A stretch of 21,676 nucleotides of DNA, from positions 1 through 21,676 of the IMG/VR virus record IMGVR_UViG_3300025928_000038, one strand, 5' to 3'. Below, one piece after another: positions 1 through 7,117 of this stretch. The notes below the pieces were generated by a model. It did not search any database and had not been told where the DNA came from. It saw only the letters and a list, made by a program, of their open reading frames with translations. Within the stretch, counting starts at the first letter, position 1. Every line of letters starts with the position of its first letter. The DNA is from a virus. Position numbers and translations under genes: made by a program.

Positions 1-374
1 ACCTAGACCACGACTACCGCAAATGGCCGATCAAGGCCGATGCTGCCCGCCCGGAAACCATTAGTTATTTGTGCCGCCAGGGCCTCAACGTAGCTGCGGC
101 GGAGAAGTGGCAGGGCAGCGTAGAGGACGGCATCAGCCACCTGCGCGGCTTCCGCAAGATTTATATCCACGAGACCCGGTGTCCGAACATCGCCCGCGAC
201 TTCCGACTGTACAGCTGGAAGGTGGACGATAAGAAAGACCCACCGGAAGTACTGCCAATCCCGCTCGACAAGAACAACCACGGCCCGGATGCCGCCCGTT
301 ATGCCCTCGATGGCCTCATTCAGATGCGAGGCGGTCTTGGCGTATGGCTGCGGCTAGTACGGCCAAACAGATAA
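1..374 (+). CDS. terL: Terminase large subunit, C-terminal nuclease part (partial, 5' end outside window)
   Basis: The open frame enters from the left edge (first full codon at base 3) and ends at TAA 372-374, giving about 123 residues. The segment running from '[13 protein letters not shown]' through '[12 protein letters not shown]' and 'KIYIHETRC' to '[14 protein letters not shown]' is the typical end of the RNase H-like nuclease domain of phage large terminases. The Asp of the 'GPDAARYA' stretch is the expected last metal-binding acid. In the family this nuclease cuts concatemeric DNA during head filling, while the N-terminal ATPase (outside the window) drives packaging through the portal. 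The portal lies about 3.9 kb downstream, so other genes have been placed between the two packaging genes. An upstream ATG at 69 is internal and is not the true start. Confidence 0.93.
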   Translation, partial: LDHDYRKWPIKADAARPETISYLCRQGLNVAAAEKWQGSVEDGISHLRGFRKIYIHETRCPNIARDFRLYSWKVDDKKDPPEVLPIPLDKNNHGPDAARYALDGLIQMRGGLGVWLRLVRPNR

Positions 375-383
375 GGAAAAAGC

Positions 384-746
384 ATGACTCCCGCTACAGT
401 TATTATCCTCATTGGTACAGCGATCGACCACCTAGAAGAGCTAGAGCCGGTCATTGCTGGGGCTGTTGGCACACCCGCGGGTGTACAATCGAAGATCACT
501 GCCGCCATCGCTGATGTCCACACTGGACTCGCCGCTCTTCAGCAGTCGGAGAACAATGCTACTGTAGCCAAGCCGATCGTGCAGCGCATTCTCGATGACC
601 TGTCGACGGTCACTATGGCGCTGGCGGCGCTGCCGCTGCCCCCGCCCGGCCCCGCGGTTATGCTTGGTCTGCAAATGCTCATTCCGGTGATCGGTGGCTT
701 CGCCCACCTGATCTGGCCGACAGCGGTAGCTACAACCGCCTACTAA
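384..746 (+). CDS. Hypothetical protein, helical with hydrophobic C-terminal segment
   Basis: 120 residues. ATG 384 has a good ribosome site (AAGGA, about 7 bases upstream) just after the terminase stop. Residues about 1-75 look helical and amphipathic, with Ala, Leu and Glu spaced as in a helical bundle. A Pro-rich hinge (about 84-90) is followed by a hydrophobic stretch (about 91-115) that could be one membrane segment. I do not recognise a family. Its place in a run of tiny membrane genes directly after the terminase allows a lysis or superinfection role, but nothing in the sequence proves it. Confidence 0.7.
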   Translation: MTPATVIILIGTAIDHLEELEPVIAGAVGTPAGVQSKITAAIADVHTGLAALQQSENNATVAKPIVQRILDDLSTVTMALAALPLPPPGPAVMLGLQMLIPVIGGFAHLIWPTAVATTAY

Positions 747-762
747 CGGGAGCCCGACCACG

Positions 763-1008
763 ATGTGCTTTTCCTTTGGATGGTTAATCCAGCTGCTGAT
801 ATGGCTGGTTATCGTCTGTGCCGTCGTGGCGATCATGCGCCTGCTGTTGCCCTATCTACTCAATATGCTCGGCGTCGCAGGCGAGTTGGTGATGCGGGTG
901 ATCAACATCATCATCGTCGCTATCGTAATAATATTTATCTTGTGGATTTGCTACGACTTGATTTCGTGCATGGGCGGCGTAGGGCCGGGCTACCGAACAC
1001 TGAGGTGA
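763..1008 (+). CDS. Small two-helix membrane protein, holin-like by shape only
   Basis: 81 residues with two clear transmembrane stretches, about residues 6-35 and 44-67, separated by a short loop, and a short polar C-terminus. ATG 763 has GGGAG about 11 bases upstream. A frame starting two bases later is a shadow and is less protein-like. Size and topology fit small phage holins or membrane-interaction proteins, and proteins of this look follow the terminase in other proteobacterial phages. No endolysin is visible in the window to support a lysis cassette, so the function stays open. Confidence 0.7.
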   Translation: MCFSFGWLIQLLIWLVIVCAVVAIMRLLLPYLLNMLGVAGELVMRVINIIIVAIVIIFILWICYDLISCMGGVGPGYRTLR

Positions 1009-1017
1009 GGCGGTAAG

Positions 1018-1218
1018 ATGAGCCTGCTAGTTATTATCCTGATCGTCGTGCTGTTGTTCGGCGGCTTGGGATATGGCGGCTATCGCGGCGGCTACTATGG
1101 TGGCGGCGGTGGCGGCCCTGGCTTGGGCGGAGGCGGAATTATCGGCCTGATCCTGCTCGTTGTAATTGTTGTGGTTGTCCTCGGTGTCGTCGCTGGCCCG
1201 GGGTGGCGTCATTGGTAG
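1018..1218 (+). CDS. Gly-rich small membrane protein, DUF3309-like
   Basis: 66 residues. A hydrophobic start (about 1-18) is followed by a Gly/Tyr-rich middle (about 17-40, with a run of Gly), a second hydrophobic helix (about 40-60) and a 'GPGWRHW' end. The plan resembles DUF3309-type small membrane proteins, whose function is unknown. ATG 1018 follows GAGGCGG closely and lies 9 bases after the previous stop, so it is probably co-transcribed with the two-helix protein upstream. The Gly-rich codons make the reverse strand open too, but that reading is a shadow. Confidence 0.65.
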   Translation: MSLLVIILIVVLLFGGLGYGGYRGGYYGGGGGGPGLGGGGIIGLILLVVIVVVVLGVVAGPGWRHW

Positions 1219-1224
1219 GGAAAT

Positions 1225-1344
1225 ATGGGAAAGAAAAGTAAGGGCGGCGGCAAGAAGGCCAAGCCGAAGGGTCCGAAGAACCTGAAAACTGAATCCTTAG
1301 CCGCGCCCAGCAAGCCGGTGCGTCGTGGACCCCGAGGGCAATAA
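1225..1344 (+). CDS. Lys/Gly-rich basic micro-protein
   Basis: 39 residues, ATG 1225 to TAA 1342-1344. The sequence starts 'MGKKSKGGGKKAKPKG' and ends 'RRGPRGQ', with about one third Lys or Arg and no hydrophobic core. It is likely disordered and nucleic-acid-binding by charge alone. GGTAGGG just upstream of the start can serve as the ribosome site. The stop directly abuts the TTG start of the next gene, which suggests coupled translation. No family recognised. Confidence 0.5.
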   Translation: MGKKSKGGGKKAKPKGPKNLKTESLAAPSKPVRRGPRGQ

Positions 1345-2490
1345 TTGTCGGAAACAATCAGCCAACTTCCCACCACCGGGGGTGCGCCGTTTCTCGGCGA
1401 TGCCGTGCCGATTACGCATGGTTGGAACGGGGCTAGTACCGGCAACACATATGCATATACAGTCGCCAAGCTGCTGTCGGCTGGCGGCTACATCTATGCG
1501 GGGGATCCCGCCTATGGTGTGCGGGCTGACGGAGCAACCGACGATACGTCCGCCTGGACCAGCGCCTTCAACGCTGCGTTCAATGCATCGGCCTGCGTCA
1601 TCGCCCCGCTCGGTGTCAGCCTGGTGTCCTCGCTTGAGGTACCAAGCGGCGTATCCATCATGGGCCAAGCGCCTGGCTCGACCACCGGAAGCGGCTTCCT
1701 GACCGGTGGTAGTGTGATCAGCGCGAGTTCTGGTACCGCCCCGGGCGTCACGCTGGACGCCTGGAGCGCTCTTCGTGGTGTGACGATTGACGGCTCCGGC
1801 AGTCAGCCGTGTGTCTACTCCAGCGCCGGTTATAACCGGTTGGAGGACTGTACGTTATTCGGCGGGTCAAGCGGCGTGCTGTTCGCGGGGGCAGATGGCG
1901 GCTCCTCCATCGAGCTGTGTCGGATCCACGACTGTGGCACGGCGGGTATCTTGAATGCCCATCAAGTCACGGTCGAGAGCTCGTACATCACCAACTGCGG
2001 CAGTGGCGTGGTCATGACCAGCAGCAACAACTCGCTGCGGATGTCCAACACGCGGATCGAGCAATCGACCAATTACGGCATTACCGCGGACGGCCCAAGC
2101 GGCATCTTGCTGGCTACCACGGTGATCGATAATTCCGGCAAGAACGCGATTAAGTTCCACGCGGTCTCCGGCTCAACGATAACTGGCTGCTCGTTTAACC
2201 GGTCAGGCCAAGGCCAGGTAGGCTCTCCTGGCGTGACCGATGACTCGCACCTTTATCTACAAGCCTGCGACGGCGTTATTATCACCGGTAACACCAGCCG
2301 CACAGGCAGCTCGACCGGCTATATCGGCCCGTTTTGGGCGGTGTACGATGGCGGTAGCAATGTCCATTCGCTCATCGGCTTTAACGGTCTGACGTACCAC
2401 AACAACGCAGGCAGCCAGACCAGCGGGCCGATCAACATCGGCTCAACGTTTAATCTTGCTTCGGCTCAGAATCAGACGTGGTGGAGCTGA
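1345..2490 (+). CDS. Right-handed beta-helix tailspike-like protein (pectate-lyase-3-like)
   Basis: 381 residues, starting at TTG 1345 directly after the previous stop. Residues about 1-45 (with 'SQLPTTGGAPFLGDAVPI') look like the short N-terminal part that fixes phage spikes and fibres to the virion. The stretch 'YGVRADGATDD' at 57-67 is the classic opening of pectate-lyase-3-type beta-helices. From about 130 to 350 there are repeated short strands and turns rich in Gly, Ser, Asn and Thr ('SSYITNCGSGVV', 'IIDNSGKNAI'-like turns), as expected for helix rungs. Such proteins bind or cut surface polysaccharide, but I cannot point to catalytic acids. It lies far from the other tail genes, between terminase and portal. 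Its last 41 bases overlap the end of a leftward gene. Confidence 0.8.
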   Translation: MSETISQLPTTGGAPFLGDAVPITHGWNGASTGNTYAYTVAKLLSAGGYIYAGDPAYGVRADGATDDTSAWTSAFNAAFNASACVIAPLGVSLVSSLEVPSGVSIMGQAPGSTTGSGFLTGGSVISASSGTAPGVTLDAWSALRGVTIDGSGSQPCVYSSAGYNRLEDCTLFGGSSGVLFAGADGGSSIELCRIHDCGTAGILNAHQVTVESSYITNCGSGVVMTSSNNSLRMSNTRIEQSTNYGITADGPSGILLATTVIDNSGKNAIKFHAVSGSTITGCSFNRSGQGQVGSPGVTDDSHLYLQACDGVIITGNTSRTGSSTGYIGPFWAVYDGGSNVHSLIGFNGLTYHNNAGSQTSGPINIGSTFNLASAQNQTWWS

Positions 2491-2851
2491 CCCTGCGGCG
2501 CCGTGGGGTGCGGGCAGCGGCAATGGTAATCTCTGCCAGTCGGCGCACCGGATCGTCGTTCCGCGGCTCCTGCCGGGCGATTCTCCGACCTGTGGCGGGA
2601 AGGATGATCTGGCGCAAGAAGGTGTAATGGGCGCGGAGTGCTTGTTTCACTTTTGCCATAAGCTCTCGGTCTTTGGCGATGTGCGTAACGAGCTCCTCTT
2701 CGATCTCCTTCGCCGCGTCGAATTTGCCTTGGCCTCGCAGTAAAATTACCCGTTGTATCGCCTCCGCCATCGCCTCATTGTTGGCAAAGAGCGCACGAAG
2801 GCTGCGCTGTAGATGGGCGTAAGTTACAACGCCAGGGCCGGGTGAGCGCAT
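2450..2851 (-). CDS. Hypothetical helical protein, leftward cluster
   Basis: 133 residues with a good ribosome site (AAGGGAG about 7 bases before ATG 2851). It is almost all helix-forming. Residues 34-58 carry a motif 'RVILLRGQGKFDAA...THI' that matches a similar stretch (R32-M56) in the leftward gene at 3439-4032, so the two look distantly related. The pattern resembles one tetratricopeptide-like helix pair. The C-terminal 30 residues are rich in Arg, Ser and Asp and probably disordered. The gene ends inside the tailspike gene on the other strand. No family recognised. Confidence 0.65.
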   Translation of the reverse strand: MRSPGPGVVTYAHLQRSLRALFANNEAMAEAIQRVILLRGQGKFDAAKEIEEELVTHIAKDRELMAKVKQALRAHYTFLRQIILPATGRRIARQEPRNDDPVRRLAEITIAAARTPRRRRVSSTTSDSEPKQD

Positions 2852-2895
2852 TTTTTGACTCCCTTAAAGGACGTCGGGCGAAGCGGGAAGGGATC

Positions 2896-3354
2896 TTACC
2901 CAGTTTCGCCATTGCTTCGTTTGGCGTTTCTAGGCTGCTCAGCAGTGAGCGGCCGATGTTTTTTATTCTTTCGGTTGTTATTGCGCCGGTTGTTGTTGTT
3001 GCTGGGCGGTGGCGAATGCCCGTCAGGGTTTAGCAGAACCTCCAGGATGAGACGCGCGACTTCGCGCGCCCGTTCTGGATCGGCGAAATGTTCTCCATCG
3101 CCGTTTTTGGCCATATCGATCAGCACGTCGGCCGCCCGTAGAAAGCCGGCCAGGCTGGCCAGGCCACGGCGCAGCCGCCGCAAGATGATCGTGAGGTCAT
3201 CGACGAGCGCCTCGTGATCGTGGTCGGCGACGCTGGCTAGCTCCATTAACTCCTCTAGCCTGTTGCTGTCTCTGATCAGCCCGCCGAACACTTGGCCGAT
3301 AATTGCCTTCAGCGCGTCCAGGCTGGTTAGTTCGAGATCGAGCGGGGTCGACAC
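2896..3354 (-). CDS. Hypothetical helical protein with Asn/Arg/Lys-rich tail
   Basis: 152 residues when started at GTG 3354, which has AAAGGGA about 8 bases upstream. An ATG at 3423 in the same frame would add 23 unlikely residues. Residues 1-125 are predicted helices with charged faces ('RLEELMELASVADHDHEAL', 'RRLRRGLASLAGFLRAADV'). The end is a low-complexity basic tail with several Asn runs between Arg and Lys, encoded by GTT-rich DNA around 2950-3000. It sits between the other two leftward genes with short gaps, so it is likely part of one operon. No family recognised. Confidence 0.6.
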   Translation of the reverse strand: MSTPLDLELTSLDALKAIIGQVFGGLIRDSNRLEELMELASVADHDHEALVDDLTIILRRLRRGLASLAGFLRAADVLIDMAKNGDGEHFADPERAREVARLILEVLLNPDGHSPPPSNNNNRRNNNRKNKKHRPLTAEQPRNAKRSNGETG

Positions 3355-3438
3355 CGGTTCGTCCCTTTCACCTCTGTTATGTTCTGACGCCGTATAATAG
3401 CAGAAGGCTGGGGCGGCAGACAACCGGGTGTGGGATAA

Positions 3439-4032
3439 TTAATGCGCATGCCTCTTGGGGCAGTACGGCAGCACAAAGCCGACCGGAACCGGGGTCTTGA
3501 CACAGCGGAAGCCGGCGGCTAGGCTTGTTACCCGCTCGCCCACGACGGGGATCGAGAGGGAGACAAGCAACATGGCCGCCCCGCTGACCACTGTGATCGC
3601 CCGGCGTGCTAGGGGCCCAGAACGACCGAGGACGTGGTCCTCTCCGTTCAGTGCCCGCTCCACCTTGACGGACGTAGGGTTGACCGCCTTCTGGACAGTG
3701 CGAGTCACCTGAGACGCAAGCTTGGCGTCCTGCTGCGGTGTCCCGCCCTCCACGGTGATTGTAACGGTAACCTTGGAGTTGCGCTTTGCCAGTTCTTCTT
3801 GCAGAGTTTTATGCAGCGCCTGTACGGCCTGGTCGATCGTTCCTCCTGCAGCTATCAGGCGCTCCATGTGGGTGGCAATCTGCTTCGCGACCACCATAGC
3901 GTCTTGGTACTCGCCGACCTCCTGCAAGGTGATGGCGCGGCGGAACAACCTCTCAAGCTTCTTATCGCCAGTCTTCCGTGACTGGCAGGCTCGCTTCAGG
4001 GCGGCGAATGCGTGAACGCTTGGTGGTAACAT
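3439..4032 (-). CDS. Hypothetical protein with one membrane segment; first gene of leftward cluster
   Basis: 197 residues from ATG 4032. The N-terminal half is helical, and residues 32-56 ('RAITLQEVGEYQDAM...THM') align with residues 34-58 of the gene at 2450-2851. Residues about 95-130 form a more polar middle ('KVTVTITVEGGTPQQDAKL'). Residues about 143-168 ('AITVVSGAAMLLVSLSIPVV') look like one transmembrane helix, followed by a short Cys-containing tail. There is no strong ribosome site. The AT-rich stretch just upstream (4033-4045) could instead hold a -10 element. No family recognised; a membrane-attached accessory protein is the most that can be said. Confidence 0.6.
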   Translation of the reverse strand: MLPPSVHAFAALKRACQSRKTGDKKLERLFRRAITLQEVGEYQDAMVVAKQIATHMERLIAAGGTIDQAVQALHKTLQEELAKRNSKVTVTITVEGGTPQQDAKLASQVTRTVQKAVNPTSVKVERALNGEDHVLGRSGPLARRAITVVSGAAMLLVSLSIPVVGERVTSLAAGFRCVKTPVPVGFVLPYCPKRHAH

Positions 4033-4245
4033 ATGTTATATATGGGCGGCCCTCTGGCTACCTCTTCCGTATTAGTTGTGATCGTTAATTATCCACACTA
4101 GCGCACAGTGGGGCCACCCGCGCAAGGTCAAAATGCGCCAAACCCGCACTTTGAGCGATAATTATCGGATTATTTATTGTTTCGCAAGAAACCAACGGTA
4201 GCCCGCTGCCGCCGTGCGGCGCAGCATAAGGATCTCTTATAGATA
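4033..4245. promoter_or_regulatory. Divergent intergenic region with imperfect inverted repeat
   Basis: This 213-base gap separates the leftward gene cluster from the rightward portal gene, so it should hold both promoters. It is more AT-rich than its surroundings. TCAAAATGCG (4128-4137) and CGCACTTTGA (4145-4154) form a 10-base inverted repeat with one mismatch and a 7-base spacer. No T-run follows, so an operator or RNA hairpin is more likely than an intrinsic terminator. Related TAATTATC strings occur near 4086 and 4159. I cannot assign exact -35 and -10 boxes. Confidence 0.45.
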
Positions 4246-6117
4246 ATGGCGCGTAGGCCGACCTCAGCTGGTGGTGGCACCAAGCCCCGGATCCGCGTAC
4301 CCGCGGGCGGGAAGGCTTGGACCCGTGACTCGTACCAGAACTTCGCCGCCTCGGTTGGGGTAGGCGCTGCCAACCTCTCTAGTGGCGGCACCTACGGCTT
4401 CAACCCGATCACCCGGAACCATACCCAGCTCGAGTACATGTATCGGGGCAGCTGGCTGGTCAAAGTTATCGTCGACGCCCCGGCCGAGGATATGACGCGC
4501 GAGCGGATCAATATTGAATCCGACATGGCGCCGGATATCATGGATCGGCTCGATGACTACATGGAAGACCTGCTGCTCTGGCAGCGGCTGACCGAGACCC
4601 TGAAGTGGTCCCGGTTATTTGGTGGCTGCATCGCGGTCATAATGATCGACGGCCAACGCACCGACACGCCACTCGATATCAAGACGGTCGGCAAGGGACA
4701 GTTCAAGGGCTTGTTGGTACTTGACCGCTGGATGATCTGGCCGCATCTTGAGGATCCAGTTAAAGAGTTCGGCAAGGACTACGGCTACCCCAAGTACTAC
4801 GAAGTCGTCTCTGACGCTCGCACCGTCCCGCACATGAAGGTGCATTATACGCGGTGTATTCGTTTCGACGGAGTAGAGCTTCCATACTGGCAGCGCATGG
4901 CCGAGAATTATTGGGGTCTCAGTGTACTAGAACCCTGCTTCGATCGGCTGCTAGCGTTTGATAGCGCAACGGCAGGAACCGCGCAACTGGTCTACCGCGC
5001 CCACCTGCGGGTGCTTAAAATCGAGAAGCTGCGTGAGTTAATTGCCTTTGGTGGCGAAGCCTACAGCGCGGTCACCCAGCAGATCCAGAATATGCGGTTG
5101 ATGCAGGCCAATGAAGGCATCACGCTACTGGACTCTACTGATGAATTCGAAACCCAGAGCTACGCGTTTGGCGGCCTCTCCGACGTATTAATTCAAATGG
5201 CGCAGCAGCTCTCTGGCGCAGCGCAGATCCCGTTGGTACGTCTGTTCGGACAGTCCCCGGCCGGCTTGAATGCGACCGGTGATTCCGACATCCGTAATTA
5301 CTACGATTTTCTGAATAGCGCCCAGGAAACGCGACTGCGTCGCCCGGTGCGGCTGTTGCTCGACCTGTCGTACCGTAGCCTCACCGGCGAAGGACTGCCG
5401 GACGGCTTTAATTTTGAATTTGCCCCGCTGTGGCAGCTGGCTGATACCGAGAAATCGGGCATCGCTGCGCAGCTTACTCAGGCGGTTATTGCCGCGCAAG
5501 CTGCGGGCATCGTGTCCAGTGGCTCGGCCCTGAAGGAGCTGCGGCAGTCGTCCAAGATCACCGGCATCTGGTCGAACATCACGGATGAAGAAATTGCCGA
5601 CGCCGTGGCGGCGCCTCCGTTGGCTACCGAGATGGGTGGCGGCGCGGAGGCACCGATGGCGGGAGGGCCGCACGAAGGCGCGGGTGGTCCTGAAGGACTG
5701 CCAGAGCCGCCCAAGCCGCACCAGCCGTCCCTAGCGCCGCACCCGAGCGGCTTGAACACGCGCGAGGATCTAGACTCGCACTTTAGCAACCTCCGCATGC
5801 CGCGTACGCGTGAGGAGGTCGGCAAACGCTACGCCCATCTGGTCGGTGACAGCCTCCCGGAGGGGTTCAAGATGTCGGTCGGCGCAGATGAAGAGTCGCA
5901 GGCCTGTTGGCTGATCGAGAACCGAGACACCGGTAATTGGCACGCGCAGGTGCAGTACAGTGCGCGCGACGAAGCGGTACAGGCCTTCAAGACCGAGTTC
6001 GGCGAAGATAGTGTTGGTCCGATCAAGCGCATGAGTTTCGCGGATTTCAGCCGTACGATCGCCGAGCTGAACGGCCCGCCGCCGGAAAAATCGAACGGCA
6101 GCGCCCCCCTTCCATAG
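4246..6117 (+). CDS. Portal protein, DUF1073 type, with C-terminal extension
   Basis: 623 residues from ATG 4246, with AAGGAT about 12 bases upstream. Residues about 45-450 fit the DUF1073 phage portal family: 'LEYMYRGSWLVKVIVDAPAEDMTRE' near the start, 'TLKWSRLFGGCIAVIMIDGQ', 'HYTRCIRFDG', 'YWGLSVLEPCFDRLLAFDS' and 'LSGAAQIPLVRLFGQSPAGLNATGDSDIRNYYDFL'. In the family the dodecameric ring forms the DNA entry vertex and docks the terminase. A Gly/Pro/Glu-rich linker (about 465-505) leads to an extra region of about 120 residues (about 505-623) with 'PRTREEVGKRYAHLVGDSLPEG' and 'ACWLIENRDTGNWHAQV'. I cannot assign this region to a family. Databases label some relatives as Acb1-like anti-CBASS N-terminal domains, but this sequence behaves as a portal. 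Confidence 0.9.
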   Translation: MARRPTSAGGGTKPRIRVPAGGKAWTRDSYQNFAASVGVGAANLSSGGTYGFNPITRNHTQLEYMYRGSWLVKVIVDAPAEDMTRERINIESDMAPDIMDRLDDYMEDLLLWQRLTETLKWSRLFGGCIAVIMIDGQRTDTPLDIKTVGKGQFKGLLVLDRWMIWPHLEDPVKEFGKDYGYPKYYEVVSDARTVPHMKVHYTRCIRFDGVELPYWQRMAENYWGLSVLEPCFDRLLAFDSATAGTAQLVYRAHLRVLKIEKLRELIAFGGEAYSAVTQQIQNMRLMQANEGITLLDSTDEFETQSYAFGGLSDVLIQMAQQLSGAAQIPLVRLFGQSPAGLNATGDSDIRNYYDFLNSAQETRLRRPVRLLLDLSYRSLTGEGLPDGFNFEFAPLWQLADTEKSGIAAQLTQAVIAAQAAGIVSSGSALKELRQSSKITGIWSNITDEEIADAVAAPPLATEMGGGAEAPMAGGPHEGAGGPEGLPEPPKPHQPSLAPHPSGLNTREDLDSHFSNLRMPRTREEVGKRYAHLVGDSLPEGFKMSVGADEESQACWLIENRDTGNWHAQVQYSARDEAVQAFKTEFGEDSVGPIKRMSFADFSRTIAELNGPPPEKSNGSAPLP

Positions 6118-6125
6118 GCAATTAT

Positions 6126-6281
6126 ATGTTTGATGGCCCTACTGAGCGTTGGGAAGAGCCGCCACGCCGCGCTCCGCCCCAAGAGTCCCCGCCGTTGTTC
6201 TATCTGGGGATAGCACTGGCTACACTCCCGGTGTGGATGTCGATCGTACTCGTTATAAGTTTCTGGGTAGTGGTACGGTAG
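6126..6281 (+). CDS. Small single-pass membrane ORF overlapping the upstream flank of the methyltransferase
   Basis: 51 residues, ATG 6126 to TAG 6279-6281. A Pro/Arg/Glu-rich soluble N-terminus (1-23) precedes a clear hydrophobic helix ('FYLGIALATLPVWMSIVLVI', about 25-44) that runs on to residue 50. AGG lies about 8 bases upstream of the start, which is weak. It fills the space between portal and methyltransferase, and its stop lies two bases before ATG 6284, a spacing typical of coupled translation. A long TTG-started reading in another frame covers the same bases and looks less natural. No family recognised. Confidence 0.45.
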   Translation: MFDGPTERWEEPPRRAPPQESPPLFYLGIALATLPVWMSIVLVISFWVVVR

Positions 6282-6283
6282 GC

Positions 6284-7117
6284 ATGAGACAACGGTACAC
6301 AATGGTCCTAGAGGGCCATGAGATTGTGCTAGAGCTTGACCGCGAAGTAGACTGCGAAGGCCGGTTGCTGCACTTCTTCGATCAGAACTGCCCCTACGAG
6401 CCCGAAGTTATGCAGCTGTTCTTCCGGTTCCTCGCACCGGGTGATACCGCGATCGATGTAGGGGCTAACATCGGTTATTTTACTACGATCGCCGCATCTA
6501 TCGTCGGTCCAACGGGGCGGGTAGTCGCAGTCGAGCCAGGTACCAACTGCCTAGGTTCGCTGAAGAACAATATTAAGGTCAACGAATTCACCAATGTAGA
6601 GGTGGTCGAGCGGCCGTTATCGGACAAGGTCCGTGAGGTGACGTTCTGCGAGGCCCGTGAGGGTGCTTGGTTCAATTGTGTATGGAACCCAGAGAGTCCT
6701 GCGGACACCGAATTTGCTGCAACGGTTTCATCGATCCAGGCCACCACGCTAGACGAATTGACTGCCGGTAAGCCGCCGCCGAAGCTGATCAAGATTGATG
6801 CCGAAGGCTCGGAACATCTGATCTTCAAGGGTGCGCGCAACCTGCTTTTCAACCACATGACGCCGTTCATAATTATTGAGCTGAACGATCCGTGTCTGAT
6901 GCGGTTGGGGTCATCACAGAGTGAGTTGCGCCGGCATATGTATATGTACGGCTATGATACCTTCCTAATCTACGCCAACGCCGCGTTCCCTAAGTGGCTG
7001 CCGCCGACCGTGAATATTACCGGGCACTTCGTCAGGAATATTCTGTTTGCGCACCGCGACGATGTAGGCCTGTTCTGGAATGCTGAGCACCACGAACCGC
7101 ACTTTGTGGCCCACTGA
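6284..7117 (+). CDS. FkbM-family SAM-dependent methyltransferase
   Basis: 277 residues from ATG 6284. A TTG 45 codons upstream stays in frame, but its extension looks like the shadow of the small membrane ORF. The SAM-binding motif I 'AIDVGANIGYF' is at 57-66, with an acidic end of strand 2 at E84 ('VAVEPG'). The FkbM signature 'LIKIDAEGSEHLIFKGA' is at 168-184, followed by 'PFIIIELND'. The family methylates hydroxyls on sugars and other small groups; the substrate here is unknown. The gene lies between portal and head morphogenesis genes, and its TGA overlaps the ATG of the next gene (TGATG). It is therefore expressed with the head operon, an odd position for a sugar-type enzyme. Codon use resembles the neighbours. 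Confidence 0.88.
   Translation: MRQRYTMVLEGHEIVLELDREVDCEGRLLHFFDQNCPYEPEVMQLFFRFLAPGDTAIDVGANIGYFTTIAASIVGPTGRVVAVEPGTNCLGSLKNNIKVNEFTNVEVVERPLSDKVREVTFCEAREGAWFNCVWNPESPADTEFAATVSSIQATTLDELTAGKPPPKLIKIDAEGSEHLIFKGARNLLFNHMTPFIIIELNDPCLMRLGSSQSELRRHMYMYGYDTFLIYANAAFPKWLPPTVNITGHFVRNILFAHRDDVGLFWNAEHHEPHFVAH

Noticed and set aside
4246-6117. Anti-CBASS (Acb1) function for the portal gene
   Set aside because: Databases call some DUF1073 domains Acb1-like, but I see no pair of HxT motifs of a 2H phosphodiesterase, and the sequence and position fit a portal.
6149-6283. TTG-started 45-residue extension of the methyltransferase
   Set aside because: The extension is Arg/Pro-rich without homology-like pattern and without a ribosome site, while the same bases give a better small membrane ORF and ATG 6284 fits the family start.
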